Positions 51,779 to 61,687 of a DNA stretch of 64,000 bases are shown one piece after another. The stretch is taken from contig NZ_MOLV01000005.1 in assembly GCF_001870785.1 (NCBI RefSeq), positions 1-64,000 of the forward strand, given 5' to 3'. The notes beneath the pieces were generated by a model. The model searched no databases. It saw only the letters and a program-made list of their open reading frames with translations, and was not told the origin of the DNA. Position numbers and translations under genes: made by a program. The stretch comes from Exiguobacterium sp. KRL4 (lineage in GTDB: Bacteria; Bacillota; Bacilli; Exiguobacteriales; Exiguobacteriaceae). Every line of letters starts with the position of its first letter. The first letter of the stretch is position 1.

Positions 51779-51939
51779 GCACCCCTTTCATTTCATGGTT
51801 TTTATTATAGCAAAATTTCACACGGGTGAACGTTTCGACTGTCTACCTTTGTCGTTCTTTTCATGTAACTTCATTGAGAAGACAGAGCATTTCCGGACAA
51901 ATATGCTAAAATGGTTGTGGAACGAAAGGGGAGATTTAA

Positions 51940-52434
51940 ATGGCAGCAAAAGATAATTCATTCGACATCGTGTCACAAATCAACATCGAGGAAGTCAAAA
52001 ATGCGATGCAAGTCGCTTTAAAGGAAATCACGAACCGCTTTGACTTTAAAGGCTCGAAAAGTGATATGAAACTGGAGAAAGAGGATTTGATCCTCATCTC
52101 GGATGACAACTTCAAACTCGATCAAGTCAAAGACGTTTTGACAGCAAAACTCATCAAACGTGAAGTCCCGACAAAAAACCTGCAGTATGAAAAGGTCGAA
52201 CAGGCCGCCGGTAATACCGTTCGTCAACGTGTCATCCTCAAAAGCGGGATCGACCGCGATGATGCGAAAAAAATCAACAACGCCGTCAAGGAATCGAAAC
52301 TCAAAGTCAAAACACAGATTCAAGACGATCAAATCCGTGTCACGGCCAAATCACGTGATGACCTGCAACAAGTCATGCAAATCGTCCGTGAATTATCGTT
52401 ATCGGTTGACGTCCAGTTCATCAACTTCCGTTAA
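51940..52434 (+). CDS. YajQ family nucleotide-binding protein
   Basis: 164 residues. [27 protein letters not shown] and the terminal VQFINFR are YajQ signatures. Relatives bind c-di-GMP or nucleic acids; a diguanylate cyclase gene lies 6 kb away, but no direct link is shown. AAGGGGAG before the ATG; an extended -10 (TGCTAAAAT) upstream. Confidence 0.93.
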   Translation: MAAKDNSFDIVSQINIEEVKNAMQVALKEITNRFDFKGSKSDMKLEKEDLILISDDNFKLDQVKDVLTAKLIKREVPTKNLQYEKVEQAAGNTVRQRVILKSGIDRDDAKKINNAVKESKLKVKTQIQDDQIRVTAKSRDDLQQVMQIVRELSLSVDVQFINFR

Positions 52435-52442
52435 CTACAAAA

Positions 52443-52479
52443 ATCCCCTTTCTCCGAGCTGGAGAAAAGGGACTTTTTT
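52443..52479. terminator. Bidirectional terminator
   Basis: TCCC.TTTCTCC / GGAGAAA.GGGA stem with T-run, shared by yajQ and the convergent dehydrogenase gene. Confidence 0.82.
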
Positions 52480-52483
52480 GTGC

Positions 52484-53266
52484 TTATTGAGCCGTATACC
52501 CACCATCAAGCACAACGGCTTGACCGGTCACACCTGCTGCTTTATCACTTGCTAAGAAGATCGCATAGTCTGCGATTTCTTTTACTTGAAGTAAACGGTG
52601 TTGCGGCACCAATGGATAGATGACTTCTTCGAGTACACGGTCGAGTGGCACATTCCGTGTCTCTGCGAGAGAAGACAATTGTTTTTGGACGAGTGGTGTA
52701 TCGACATACCCCGGACAAATCGCATTGACGGTAATGCCAGACGTCGCACCTTCAAGTGCTGCGACTTTCGTCAAACCGATGACGCCGTGTTTTGCACTGT
52801 TATAAGCGGCTTTACCGGCAAATCCGATCAATCCATTAATCGATGACATATTTAAGATTCGACCAAATCCTTGTTTTTTCATGATCGGGAAAACATATTT
52901 TGTATACAGGAACGGTGCCCGTAACATGATGCTTTGCAGTAAATCGAATTTTTCGGTCGAGAACTCTTCGATCGGTGAGACATGTTGCATACCGGCATTG
53001 TTGATGACGATATCGATGCGTCCGTAATGTGTCATCGTCTGTTCGATGCTCGACTTGATGGCTGCTTCACTCGTCACGTCCCCCGCTACCGCAAAAGCTT
53101 CGAATCCTTTACTTTGAAGTGCCTCCGCCGCTTGTTTCGCTGCGTTTTCCTGTAAATCGACGATGACGACTTTTGCGCCTTCTTGGGCAAATTCTTCCGC
53201 AATTTCAAGACCGATCCCACTTGCTGCTCCGGTAATCAAGGCTACTTTTCCTTCAAGTTGTTTCAT
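52484..53266 (-). CDS. 3-hydroxybutyrate dehydrogenase (SDR)
   Basis: 260 residues. Classical SDR: TGAASGIG, NNAG, SSI...YNSAK; INGLIGFAGKAAYNSAKHG and the long C-terminal part match D-3-hydroxybutyrate dehydrogenases. ATG 53266 is nine bases from GAGGAG; an ATG six bases upstream is too close. Divergent from the LysR gene, which may regulate it. Confidence 0.87.
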   Translation of the reverse strand: MKQLEGKVALITGAASGIGLEIAEEFAQEGAKVVIVDLQENAAKQAAEALQSKGFEAFAVAGDVTSEAAIKSSIEQTMTHYGRIDIVINNAGMQHVSPIEEFSTEKFDLLQSIMLRAPFLYTKYVFPIMKKQGFGRILNMSSINGLIGFAGKAAYNSAKHGVIGLTKVAALEGATSGITVNAICPGYVDTPLVQKQLSSLAETRNVPLDRVLEEVIYPLVPQHRLLQVKEIADYAIFLASDKAAGVTGQAVVLDGGYTAQ

Positions 53267-53380
53267 CTTCATCTACTCCTCTTTGCTCGTTTGTTTCTTT
53301 TACTGTACGCTTAGGCAATGAATAATAAAAATGAATACTTGTTATGATATATATAACCTGAATGAATAGGAGTGAAGAGG

Positions 53381-54265
53381 ATGGATTTTCGCCAACTTGA
53401 ATATTTTACGGAAGTCGCCCGATTTAAAAGTTTTACGAAGGCGGCCGACCATCTCCATGTGACTCAGCCGACACTCAGCAAGATGGTCCGCCATTTAGAA
53501 GAAGAACTGGATATCGAACTGTTTGACCGGAGCAAGCGGCAAATCGTTTTGACCGATGCCGGCGCAACCTTACTGACAGAAGGCGAAAAGATCTTAAATC
53601 AATTGGCCGACTTACCCTCCCATCTCTATGACGTCATGCACTTGACGAAAGGTACGATTCGGATTGGTGTCCCACCTTTGATTGGATCGCTATTTTTTCC
53701 ACGTCTCTTACGTCAGTTCAAGGAACGGTATCCGATGATTGCGATCGAGATAACGGAAGCCGGAGGACATGCGCTCGAAAAAGCCGTCGTTGCCGGAGAG
53801 GTCGATTTGATTGCGACGGTTTTTCCTGCTGACGAACATTTGACCGTCTTTCCGTTTATCGAAGAAGAACTTCACTTGTTTTTACCCGAACAACATCCGT
53901 TAGCGCGTCAGTCGATTCTGTCCTTAGATCAAGTGGCAGACCTCCCTTTCGTTTTGTTTAATGAAACGTTTTCACTCCATGATGTCGTTTTACAGGCGTG
54001 TGAAGCAGCCGGTTTTCAACCGAACATCGCACACGTCAGTTCACAGTGGGACTTCCTTTGCCTACTCGTCGCGGAAGGAAATGCAGTGACACTGCTTCCC
54101 CGCTCGCTTGCCCAACAAATGACGATCAAAGGTGTAAAGACGATTCCATTAACGGTACGTGTTCCTTGGCAACTGGGTGTCGCCGTTCCGACCGGTCGGT
54201 ATCAATCGTATGTCACCCGCGAATGGATCCGATTCGTCCAGGAAATTCATTCCAAAAATGAATGA
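53381..54265 (+). CDS. LysR family transcriptional regulator
   Basis: 294 residues. N-terminal winged helix-turn-helix (FRQLEYFTEVARFKSFTKAADHLHVTQPTLSKMVRHLEEELD) and a periplasmic-binding-like effector domain. CidR/YwbI-like group. The ATG at 53381 is eight bases after AGGAG. Divergence from the hydroxybutyrate dehydrogenase gene, across 114 bases, is the classical LysR-target layout. Confidence 0.93.
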   Translation: MDFRQLEYFTEVARFKSFTKAADHLHVTQPTLSKMVRHLEEELDIELFDRSKRQIVLTDAGATLLTEGEKILNQLADLPSHLYDVMHLTKGTIRIGVPPLIGSLFFPRLLRQFKERYPMIAIEITEAGGHALEKAVVAGEVDLIATVFPADEHLTVFPFIEEELHLFLPEQHPLARQSILSLDQVADLPFVLFNETFSLHDVVLQACEAAGFQPNIAHVSSQWDFLCLLVAEGNAVTLLPRSLAQQMTIKGVKTIPLTVRVPWQLGVAVPTGRYQSYVTREWIRFVQEIHSKNE

Positions 54266-54352
54266 TATGTATAAAAACCATGTATTTGTAGCATGGTTTT
54301 TCTTCCGTTAAGATAAGTTGTATCGTTTACAACAGAAAGGAAGTTATACACT

Positions 54353-54766
54353 ATGGCAACACACTTAGACAATCGACACGAAGTCGGGATGAAGAAATTA
54401 AACGAGTTTACAGATGCAAATTCTGCTCAATCAACCCATGAAAAAATTGCCGAATCCTTAAAAGATATTGCACCGGCTGTCGGCGAATGGATCACTGATT
54501 TCGCATACGGCGAAGTGTATAGCCGAAATGGTCTTGTGAACCGGGACCGTGCACTCGTCACGATCGCTTCACTCGTCACGCAAGGCACAGAACCGCAGCT
54601 TGCTCTTCATATCAATACGGGTCTGACGGCTGGATTGACTGGAAATGAAATCGTCGAAGCCATCATGCACCTTGTTCCCTATACAGGTTTCCCACGCGTC
54701 TTGAATGCTCTTGAAGTAGCCAAAGTCGTTTTCGCTGAACGTGGTGTCACGGTCGATCCTGCTTAA
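54353..54766 (+). CDS. Carboxymuconolactone decarboxylase family protein
   Basis: 137 residues. AhpD/CMD fold: DFAYGEVYSRNGLVNRDRALVTIASLVTQG and the HINTGLTAGLTGNEIVEAIMHLVPYTGFPR block. The usual CxxC of peroxidase-active AhpD is missing, so a redox role is unlikely. May belong to the LysR regulon (87 bases downstream). Confidence 0.88.
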   Translation: MATHLDNRHEVGMKKLNEFTDANSAQSTHEKIAESLKDIAPAVGEWITDFAYGEVYSRNGLVNRDRALVTIASLVTQGTEPQLALHINTGLTAGLTGNEIVEAIMHLVPYTGFPRVLNALEVAKVVFAERGVTVDPA

Positions 54767-54829
54767 TTGAAAATAGGATGAGATGTAGCAGACGCAGGGT
54801 ATACTCTTATTACAAGGGAGCGATGCCTC

Positions 54830-55423
54830 ATGCAGTATGCACTCATTACGGATTTGCACAGTTCATTATCCGATACACGCGCCGTATTGACGGCGATTCA
54901 GCAGATCGCCCCTCAAGCCATCGTTTTCTCACTCGGGGATGTTCATGAATGTCATATCGGGAAAAAACGGGCGAAACGATACGCGTTCGAAGAAACCGAA
55001 CAGATCGTGACGCTCGATCCAGATTTTTTAAAGTTATTATTTTTTGAGACCTTGCTCGGTAATCAAGAAGAACGGTTGCTGTCGCTGATTCCGATTAAGG
55101 CGTCAAGTACGCTTGACCAACTGCGTTCCTCAGACCGGCTCAAACAAATGGAGTCTGCCTTGTTCCTTCATGGTGACCAATTGAAGTGGAGTTACGATTT
55201 GACACCAGATACGTCTCACTATAAAGAACGTCTGCTGTTTTTCGGTCATAGTCATGTCCGCGGACTGTTCAAAGACGGAAAACGGCTGAGGATTCAACTT
55301 GGTGTTCCAATTTCCATTAAACGTGGATACTATGCCATCAACGTTGGACCGGTTCTCGTCGAGCGGGAGTGGCTGCTTTATGATACGACGGCTGAAACCA
55401 TTACGTTCCATCAAACGAGATAA
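54830..55423 (+). CDS. Metallophosphoesterase
   Basis: 197 residues. Calcineurin-like phosphoesterase: DLH (Asp, His), GDVHE, GNQEE, LHGDQ and GHSHVRG are the metal-ligand motifs in order. Likely a phosphatase or phosphodiesterase of broad type. AGGGAG before the ATG; followed by a very strong hairpin. Confidence 0.87.
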   Translation: MQYALITDLHSSLSDTRAVLTAIQQIAPQAIVFSLGDVHECHIGKKRAKRYAFEETEQIVTLDPDFLKLLFFETLLGNQEERLLSLIPIKASSTLDQLRSSDRLKQMESALFLHGDQLKWSYDLTPDTSHYKERLLFFGHSHVRGLFKDGKRLRIQLGVPISIKRGYYAINVGPVLVEREWLLYDTTAETITFHQTR

Positions 55424-55434
55424 GTCTCTAGACG

Positions 55435-55483
55435 AACACCCCCCTGTTCTGCTCACATCACGTGAAAAGAACAGGGGGGTGTT
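55435..55483 (+). terminator. Perfect 16-bp hairpin after the phosphoesterase
   Basis: AACACCCCCCTGTTCT (55435-55450) pairs exactly with 55468-55483. The following sequence is T/G-rich, not a clean T-run, so it may act more as an RNA stabiliser. Confidence 0.7.
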
Positions 55484-55507
55484 GTGTGTTTCGTATCTCG
55501 ACGACTG

Positions 55508-56113
55508 TTACAGATAACGAACGAGTGAAGCACGGACTAAATCCACTTGTGTGAACTCTGTTTTATCCGCAAACTGATTCACGACACGGCGGACTTCACC
55601 TTGGCGACGAACGAAGCTTGTCGGAACGGGCGTTTTCCGGACGAGTTGTTCATACAACGTCGTCAATTGATGATCATCGATGACTGTTGTCATTTGATCA
55701 AGGAACAACAAGACATGCAGACGGTTCAAGTAATCCCACGGTTTATCTTCTGAGCGAAACTCGTTCCGTGCCAACCATTTCTTCAGACCAATCGCATCGA
55801 TTTGGTTGAGCGTCTCTTTTGTGCGTGGTGCTTTCCATAATGCCAACAGCTCACCTAATTTTTTACGTGTCTGTTTTTTCACCATGAAGAATTCAAAATT
55901 TCCTTTTGTTTCGAGTGCATCCCCACTGATTGGAGCGATTTGATCCGCTCCTGGTGCTGTGACGAAATCAAACACGAAATCGACCGATTCACCGGGAAGC
56001 CATGCGGCGACTTTTCCGTGGAAGTCAGCGATGAAGGCAACTGATGCAGCCAAGTCTTCCTGATTCATTTGTGTAGATGCGTGCTGTAACCGTTCCATTG
56101 TCTCTTTGTTCAT
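55508..56113 (-). CDS. Hypothetical soluble protein
   Basis: 201 residues with no membrane segment or known motif that I recognise (VDFVFDFVTAPGADQIAPI, KPWDYLNRLHVLLFLDQMTTV). It lies 30 bases after argS and may be co-transcribed under the same T-box. GGGG precedes the ATG. Confidence 0.62.
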   Translation of the reverse strand: MNKETMERLQHASTQMNQEDLAASVAFIADFHGKVAAWLPGESVDFVFDFVTAPGADQIAPISGDALETKGNFEFFMVKKQTRKKLGELLALWKAPRTKETLNQIDAIGLKKWLARNEFRSEDKPWDYLNRLHVLLFLDQMTTVIDDHQLTTLYEQLVRKTPVPTSFVRRQGEVRRVVNQFADKTEFTQVDLVRASLVRYL

Positions 56114-56143
56114 ATAATAACCCCATCTTTAATCTGATTTATA

Positions 56144-57826
56144 TTACATTTCTTCTGGAGCACCGACACCAAGCAGGCGTAATCCTTCCGTCAATACAAT
56201 CGTAACCGATTTCACAAGTGCAAGGCGAGATTGTTTTTCTGCATCTTCTTCTAGGACACGGACTTGTCCATAATATTTATTGAAACTTTGGGCTAAATCA
56301 AGCACATACCGGCTGATGATCGACGGTTCGCGACGTGTAAACGCCCGGTCGATCACAGTTGAGAACTGGTTCAGCATCGATACGACGCCCCACGAGTAAT
56401 CATCTGCACTTCCGACAAACGCCGATCCATCGTATCCACCTTTACGAAGTAATGAATTCGCCCGCGCATTCGTATATTGGACATACGGACCCGTTTCTCC
56501 TTCAAATTTCAGCATTTGTTCTAAATCAAATTCAATGTTGTTCATCCGCTCATTTTTTAAATCATGGAAAATGACGGCGCCGACACCGACTTCGCGTGCC
56601 GTCTGTTCCGCATTTGCGAGGTTTGGATTTTTCTCGGCAATGTTTTGCTTCGCGACATTGATCGCATCTTGTAACACTTCTTCAAGAAGAACAATCCGAC
56701 CCTTACGCGTCGACATCTTTTTCCCATCCTTCATGATCAGACCAAACGGTACATGGTGCATACCGTCGACATTTTCAAAACCAAGTTTTTTCAAGACCGC
56801 AAACAATTGTTTAAAGTGTAAGGCTTGTTCGCCGCCGACCACATAAAAGGCTTGCTCAAAACCGTATGTCTCAAGACGGTAGACCGCAGCCGCTAAATCA
56901 CGTGTCGCGTACAACGTCGCACCATCTTTTTTCTTGATCAAGGCCGGAGGCATCCCTTCTGCTTCGAGATCGACAACCATCGCGCCTTCTGATTCAACTA
57001 ACAATTCTTTTTCTTCGAGCAGATCAATGACGTGCTGCATCTTATCATTGTAGAACGCTTCCCCATTCAAACTGTCGAAGCTGACACCAAGCATTTCATA
57101 GACGCGGTTGAACTCGACGAGCGACACTTCACGGAACCATGTCCAAAGTGCCGTCGCTTGTTCATCACCCTGTTCCAGTTTTTTGAACCAAGCACGGCCT
57201 TCATCTTCTAAAGCCGGATTTTCTTCCGCCTCTTCGTGGAAACGAACGTACAGTTTGAGTAATTCCTTGATCGGCTCAGCGCGGACATCTTCTTCCTTGC
57301 CCCACATGTTGTAAGCAACCATCAGCTTGCCGAACTGTGTTCCCCAGTCTCCGAGGTGATTGATTCCGACGACGTCGTATCCTTTTTTTCGTGAAATTTG
57401 ATTCAATGCATTTCCGATGACCGTCGAACGTAAATGCCCCATCGAAAACGGCTTCGCGATATTCGGAGATGAGAAGTCGGTGACGATCGTTTTCCCGGTC
57501 GACTCACTTGAGCCGTATGCCTGTTGTTCGTCTAACACACGTTTGATGATCTCACGCGAAACGATTTCCCGGTTTAAGAAGACGTTGACGTATGGTCCTG
57601 CTGCTTGGACGTTTGAGAATAAGGGATTATCGATTTTTCCAGCCAGTTCCGTCGCAATCATCATTGGTGCTTTCCGGAATGCTTTAGCGAGTTGGAAACA
57701 AGGGAAGGCCAAATCTCCGTGGTCCTCATGTTTCGGTTGTTCAATCAGTTGTTCAATCTCTTGTTGCGACAAAGCATCACCAATCACACTGTGCAATACT
57801 TCCGCATATTGTTGCTTATAACTCAT
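56144..57826 (-). CDS. argS: Arginyl-tRNA synthetase
   Basis: 560 residues, class I synthetase. HIGH-type motif in SSPNIAKPFSMGHLRSTVIGN and the KMSKS equivalent KKMSTRKG are present; N-terminal Add1 domain and C-terminal DALR anticodon-binding domain (NKYYGQVRVL...RLLGVGAPEEM). GGAGGG before the ATG. Controlled by the T-box leader upstream. Confidence 0.97.
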   Translation of the reverse strand: MSYKQQYAEVLHSVIGDALSQQEIEQLIEQPKHEDHGDLAFPCFQLAKAFRKAPMMIATELAGKIDNPLFSNVQAAGPYVNVFLNREIVSREIIKRVLDEQQAYGSSESTGKTIVTDFSSPNIAKPFSMGHLRSTVIGNALNQISRKKGYDVVGINHLGDWGTQFGKLMVAYNMWGKEEDVRAEPIKELLKLYVRFHEEAEENPALEDEGRAWFKKLEQGDEQATALWTWFREVSLVEFNRVYEMLGVSFDSLNGEAFYNDKMQHVIDLLEEKELLVESEGAMVVDLEAEGMPPALIKKKDGATLYATRDLAAAVYRLETYGFEQAFYVVGGEQALHFKQLFAVLKKLGFENVDGMHHVPFGLIMKDGKKMSTRKGRIVLLEEVLQDAINVAKQNIAEKNPNLANAEQTAREVGVGAVIFHDLKNERMNNIEFDLEQMLKFEGETGPYVQYTNARANSLLRKGGYDGSAFVGSADDYSWGVVSMLNQFSTVIDRAFTRREPSIISRYVLDLAQSFNKYYGQVRVLEEDAEKQSRLALVKSVTIVLTEGLRLLGVGAPEEM

Positions 57827-57856
57827 GTTATTCCCTCCAACAGTTTATTTTTTCCA

Positions 57857-58109
57857 ATAAAAAACGCCCTTTGCGCAACACGCAAAGAGACGGAATGACC
57901 GCGGTACCACTCTTCTTGGTGTCAAACATGTGACACCCACTTTAACTGGGGATAACGGGGAGCCCCCGGCTACGCCTGATCAGATTGATTCGGATAGCAT
58001 CTCGGAAGTGCGTTTCACGGTTTTTGTTTCATTCAGGCTTCCACCATCCCCTGATTCGCTGGCTGATCAAATCATCCCGTTACTTTCTTCGTCATCGATT
58101 GTTGATATC
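57857..58109 (-). ncRNA. T-box leader of argS
   Basis: On the minus strand: stem I region with GACGAAGAAAGTAAC and GATGGTGGAAGCC, specifier CGC (58010-58012) in GTGAAACGCACTTCCGAG, the T-box AGAGTGGTACCGCGG near 57900-57914, and a terminator hairpin CTTTGCG/CGCAAAG with T-run (57857-57892). CGC encodes Arg, matching the regulated gene. Uncharged tRNA-Arg should stabilise the antiterminator. Confidence 0.9.
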
Positions 58110-58115
58110 TTTCAC

Positions 58116-58144
58116 ATTATACGCAATCCCTCTCATTCTCTCAA
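58116..58144 (-). promoter_or_regulatory. sigma-A promoter of the argS T-box transcript
   Basis: TTGAGA (58139-58144), 17-base spacer, TATAAT (58116-58121). The 401-base gap 57827-58227 is otherwise filled by the T-box leader and the upstream region of the cyclase gene. Confidence 0.8.
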
Positions 58145-58227
58145 CCTTATTTTTTTGTAAATCCATCATCATATTTTCCACAAAACGGGTATAAGTAGGA
58201 AAGGACTGCTAAAGGAGGGGACGCACT

Positions 58228-59904
58228 ATGGTCTACTATCAAAAAGTGGCGCGCACTGGTTGGCTTGTCTTGTGTCTCGTCGTGATTATCCTTACCTTCA
58301 CTTTACTAATGTACCCGACACTTCTCGACTTTCCGCTCTCATTCGGAAATGCGGTCTATCTACTGGCACTCATCATTTTGTTTCAATTCGATAATGTCCG
58401 TCGCGGCGGCATTTATTATACATTTCAAGAAGGTATCATCTTATTCATCTTCCTCAACTACGGATTATTGCCATCCATCCTTCTCAGTCAGATTGGCATT
58501 CTGATTTTTCAATTTTTCTCACATAAGCAAGAAATCCGCTTAAAACGATTTTTATATTTGTATCCGATCAATGTTTTGTTTGACCTCATTTATCTTGCTT
58601 GTCCGTCACTGGTCTATTTAGCACTAGGTGGTCCGATTGGAACCGGTTTTACGTACTCTGAAGCCTTAGTTCCATTTTCAGGCTATTTGGCGACCGTCAT
58701 GACCGTCTCTTACGTGCAGTGCCGTTTCGTCAACCGCGTCCTCTTCTTAAAATACGACTGGACTCGCCTCGTTCGCTTACAGACACTTGTCTACGGCATC
58801 AGTATGCTGTGCGCCTTTCTTGGAATCTGGTTTTATGATGAGAATCCCCTCATCGCCGCCTCTGTCTCGGCGCTGATCTTACTTTTATTTAAACGCTTGT
58901 TGCAACAACGAGGTGTGACGCTTGAAGCAATGGAAAATGCCAAACGGTTTGATGATGCCAAAGAACATCTGCTGATTTCCCGTTTCGAACGCGAGACCAT
59001 CGACTCGTTACTACTTGATTTACCTCATTTACTTGATTTTTCAGAAGGATGGATCTCGATTCAGCAACAACGTAAACAAGTCATCTATAACATCCGGACA
59101 AAAACTGTCATCGATGTCCTTCCGTTGTTCCACTCGTTATCCGCGGAACAATTGCAGACCCCGATCATCCACGGTCTACGATTTGACTGGGGAACGGATA
59201 TTCAGATTGCCTTACCGGTCGACCGTCACTCGATGCTTGCGATTCCTTCCATCACAAGCGAGGATGTTGATGTCTCGATCGTTTTGTTCCATCAAATAGC
59301 AGATGCATATGATGAAACGAACGCCGATGAACTGGCACGCCTACTCCGTATCTTTTGCCGTGTGTTGCATCGTTCACAGGAAACGTATCAACTGTATGCC
59401 GAAAGCCGGACGGATGCTTTAACGGAACTCGCTAACAGCCGGGCTTTTTATGAAGAAGGAGCGCATCAATTTGCTGCTGCTCATTATCCGTTATCGATTA
59501 TCTTGTTTGACATCGATCATTTTAAGTATGTGAATGATACGTATGGTCATAAAGTGGGTGATTTGGTCTTACGCGAACTCGGCCGGCGCATTTTATCCTT
59601 ACAGCAAAAACAGCCGACGATGTTCGCTGCCCGCTATGGTGGTGAAGAATTTGTCTTATTGATTCCTCATTGTCCGCAAAATCAGGCGATTGACTTAGCA
59701 GAACAAGTTCGGCATGCTGTCCTTGATCGACCTTTCGTCGTCGAGGGGAACCGTCTATCGATTACAATCAGTCTCGGTGTCGATACGGTCAACCAGCCCT
59801 ATGAACGTTCCTTTGAAGAATCACTCCGTCAGGCAGATCACGCTCTTTATGTAGGTGGAAAACACAATGGTCGAAACTGTACTGCACATTACGCGAATCT
59901 CTGA
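58228..59904 (+). CDS. Membrane-bound diguanylate cyclase (GGDEF)
   Basis: 558 residues. About six N-terminal membrane segments (to about 230) form an MASE-like sensor; a GAF-like region follows (about 240-385); the GGDEF domain ends the protein with RYGGEEF (GGEEF at 471-475), FDIDHFKYVNDTYGH and metal Asp. The active site is intact, so it should make c-di-GMP. The inhibitory RxxD site is not seen. AAAGGAGG before the ATG. Confidence 0.92.
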   Translation: MVYYQKVARTGWLVLCLVVIILTFTLLMYPTLLDFPLSFGNAVYLLALIILFQFDNVRRGGIYYTFQEGIILFIFLNYGLLPSILLSQIGILIFQFFSHKQEIRLKRFLYLYPINVLFDLIYLACPSLVYLALGGPIGTGFTYSEALVPFSGYLATVMTVSYVQCRFVNRVLFLKYDWTRLVRLQTLVYGISMLCAFLGIWFYDENPLIAASVSALILLLFKRLLQQRGVTLEAMENAKRFDDAKEHLLISRFERETIDSLLLDLPHLLDFSEGWISIQQQRKQVIYNIRTKTVIDVLPLFHSLSAEQLQTPIIHGLRFDWGTDIQIALPVDRHSMLAIPSITSEDVDVSIVLFHQIADAYDETNADELARLLRIFCRVLHRSQETYQLYAESRTDALTELANSRAFYEEGAHQFAAAHYPLSIILFDIDHFKYVNDTYGHKVGDLVLRELGRRILSLQQKQPTMFAARYGGEEFVLLIPHCPQNQAIDLAEQVRHAVLDRPFVVEGNRLSITISLGVDTVNQPYERSFEESLRQADHALYVGGKHNGRNCTAHYANL

Positions 59905-59910
59905 AAGGTC

Positions 59911-60699
59911 GTGAACACTTTGTCAATCATTGAAATTGAACGCACACTCCCGACACTTGAGCTCCCACGGACAATTCGGATTTATCGCCCGACAGAGCTG
60001 CCGGCTGACGAAGCACTTCCGGTCATCTATATGCATGATGGGCAAAATGTCTTCAGCGGCGAAACGGCTTCGTTCGGAAAAGGTTGGGAAGTACATCACG
60101 CCTTGCACACCGTGAAGCTCCATGCGATGATCGTCGCCATCGATAGCCCGGATGACGCGATGGACCGCTACGACGAATATGCACCTTGGACCGACGAAGC
60201 CTTATTGATGCGCACCGCCTATCCTTCACACCGGACAACAATCGGAGGACACGGCAAACGATACATGGACTGGATCGTTCACGAACTAAAACCTTATATC
60301 GACGAACACTACGCTACTGTTCCGACGGATACGACCATGATCGGCAGTTCGATGGGCGGGGTCATTTCGCTTTATGGTTTGTTCGCTTATCCGGAAATCA
60401 TTACACGTGTCGCGGCTCTCTCGACTGCCGGATGGGCTAATTTTTCATCCCTTCTTGAATTCATCGAACGTAGTCCAAATTTGTCGGAGCAACATCGTTG
60501 TTATATGGATGTCGGAACAAAAGAAATCAGCGGACCGATGACCGAAATCGATTATTTACACACAAATGACGTGCTTGCTCAGGCTGTTCGGCGAAAAGTA
60601 GATACGGCGAGATATGAAGTCATCCCAGACGCCGTCCATCATGAAACGGAATGGGCAAAACGAATGCCAGATATACTCCGGTTCTTATTTTCTTCCTAA
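59911..60699 (+). CDS. Alpha/beta hydrolase, putative esterase family
   Basis: 262 residues. Esterase-D-like fold: VIYMHDGQNVF, nucleophile elbow GSSMGG and a late DAVHHETEW with the catalytic His. Relatives include siderophore and acetyl-xylan esterases, but the substrate here is unknown. The start is GTG 59911 or TTG 59920 (AAAGG upstream suits the latter better). Six bases after the cyclase gene, so probably co-transcribed. Confidence 0.82.
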   Translation: MNTLSIIEIERTLPTLELPRTIRIYRPTELPADEALPVIYMHDGQNVFSGETASFGKGWEVHHALHTVKLHAMIVAIDSPDDAMDRYDEYAPWTDEALLMRTAYPSHRTTIGGHGKRYMDWIVHELKPYIDEHYATVPTDTTMIGSSMGGVISLYGLFAYPEIITRVAALSTAGWANFSSLLEFIERSPNLSEQHRCYMDVGTKEISGPMTEIDYLHTNDVLAQAVRRKVDTARYEVIPDAVHHETEWAKRMPDILRFLFSS

Positions 60700-60703
60700 A
60701 CGA

Positions 60704-60747
60704 CAAACAGACTGCCTGTACCCCGTGGGGTCCGGACAGTCTGTTTT
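60704..60747. terminator. Bidirectional terminator
   Basis: AAACAGACTG / CAGTCTGTTT outer stem with ACCCCGTGGGGT inside. Confidence 0.85.
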
Positions 60748-60760
60748 GATGACGTACCAC

Positions 60761-61687
60761 TTAGTTGACGAGTTCTTCCATCTGTTCTTTTACGTAGCGA
60801 TTCCGTGGATGTTCCCGGCATTCATCTGAACAAGAGCGCATGACTTTCGGTTCACACTCTTCACAGCAGAAGTGCTGACGATTACATTCCGGGTTCGCAC
60901 AGTTCACATAACGTGTCTCGTCTTTCCCGCAGTAGTAACATGTTGAGACGACGGTTGGATTGACTTCATTGACAGGTACTTGTACCCGTTCATCAAACAC
61001 ATACAGTTCGCCTTCCCAGTCTTCTCCACGCGTTGCTTCGTCTTTCCCGTACATGACGACGCCACCTTTTAAGTGGAAGATGTCGTCGCTGTTTTGACGT
61101 CTCCGGAAATAAGCCGTGAATTTTTCACAACGGACGCCGCCCGTGCAATACGTCAGGACTTTTTTCCCTTCAAACAGGTGTTCATTTTCGTCGAGCCATT
61201 GTGGAAATTCACGTGACGCATCCACATCTACTTTGACCGCATTTTTAAAATGACCGAGATCGTATTCATAGTTGTTTCGAACATCAAGAATGACCACATC
61301 TTCGTTTTGCATCATATCTTTCCACTCAGTTGGTTCAAGATACGTCGCGTGTTCTTCCGGCACGTTGAATTCATCTTCAAAGCGCCATGTCACGAGTTCG
61401 CTTTTGTACCGGACAAAGATTTTTTTGAAGGTGTGCTCGTCGACCTCATCGATTTTGAACTCGATGTCACTAAACCGTGGGTCAGCAAGTAAGTCTTGCA
61501 TGTACTGTTCTGTCTGCTCGACAGTCCCAGACAACGTGCCATTGATGCCTTCTGGTGCGATCAAGATTCTTCCTTTGATGCCGAGCTCTTTGCAGTAAGC
61601 AAGGTGCTCTTTTGTTAATTGTTCCGCATTTTCAATCGGAACATACTTATAAAATAATAGTACGCGATAAGGTTTCATAATCCTCAT
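60761..61687 (-). CDS. trhO: tRNA uridine(34) hydroxylase, rhodanese type (TrhO/YbfQ)
   Basis: 308 residues. N-terminal acylphosphatase-like domain (LLFYKYVPI, APEGINGTLSG), rhodanese domain with CTGGVRCEKF and a C-terminal cysteine-rich zinc region (CYYCGKDETRYVNCANPECNRQHFCC). TrhO installs 5-hydroxyuridine at tRNA wobble positions using prephenate-independent oxygen chemistry. The start may be ATG 61687 or ATG 61678. Confidence 0.92.
   Translation of the reverse strand: MRIMKPYRVLLFYKYVPIENAEQLTKEHLAYCKELGIKGRILIAPEGINGTLSGTVEQTEQYMQDLLADPRFSDIEFKIDEVDEHTFKKIFVRYKSELVTWRFEDEFNVPEEHATYLEPTEWKDMMQNEDVVILDVRNNYEYDLGHFKNAVKVDVDASREFPQWLDENEHLFEGKKVLTYCTGGVRCEKFTAYFRRRQNSDDIFHLKGGVVMYGKDEATRGEDWEGELYVFDERVQVPVNEVNPTVVSTCYYCGKDETRYVNCANPECNRQHFCCEECEPKVMRSCSDECREHPRNRYVKEQMEELVN

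Noticed and set aside
54353-54766. AhpD-type peroxidase
   Set aside because: The CxxC active-site pair is absent.
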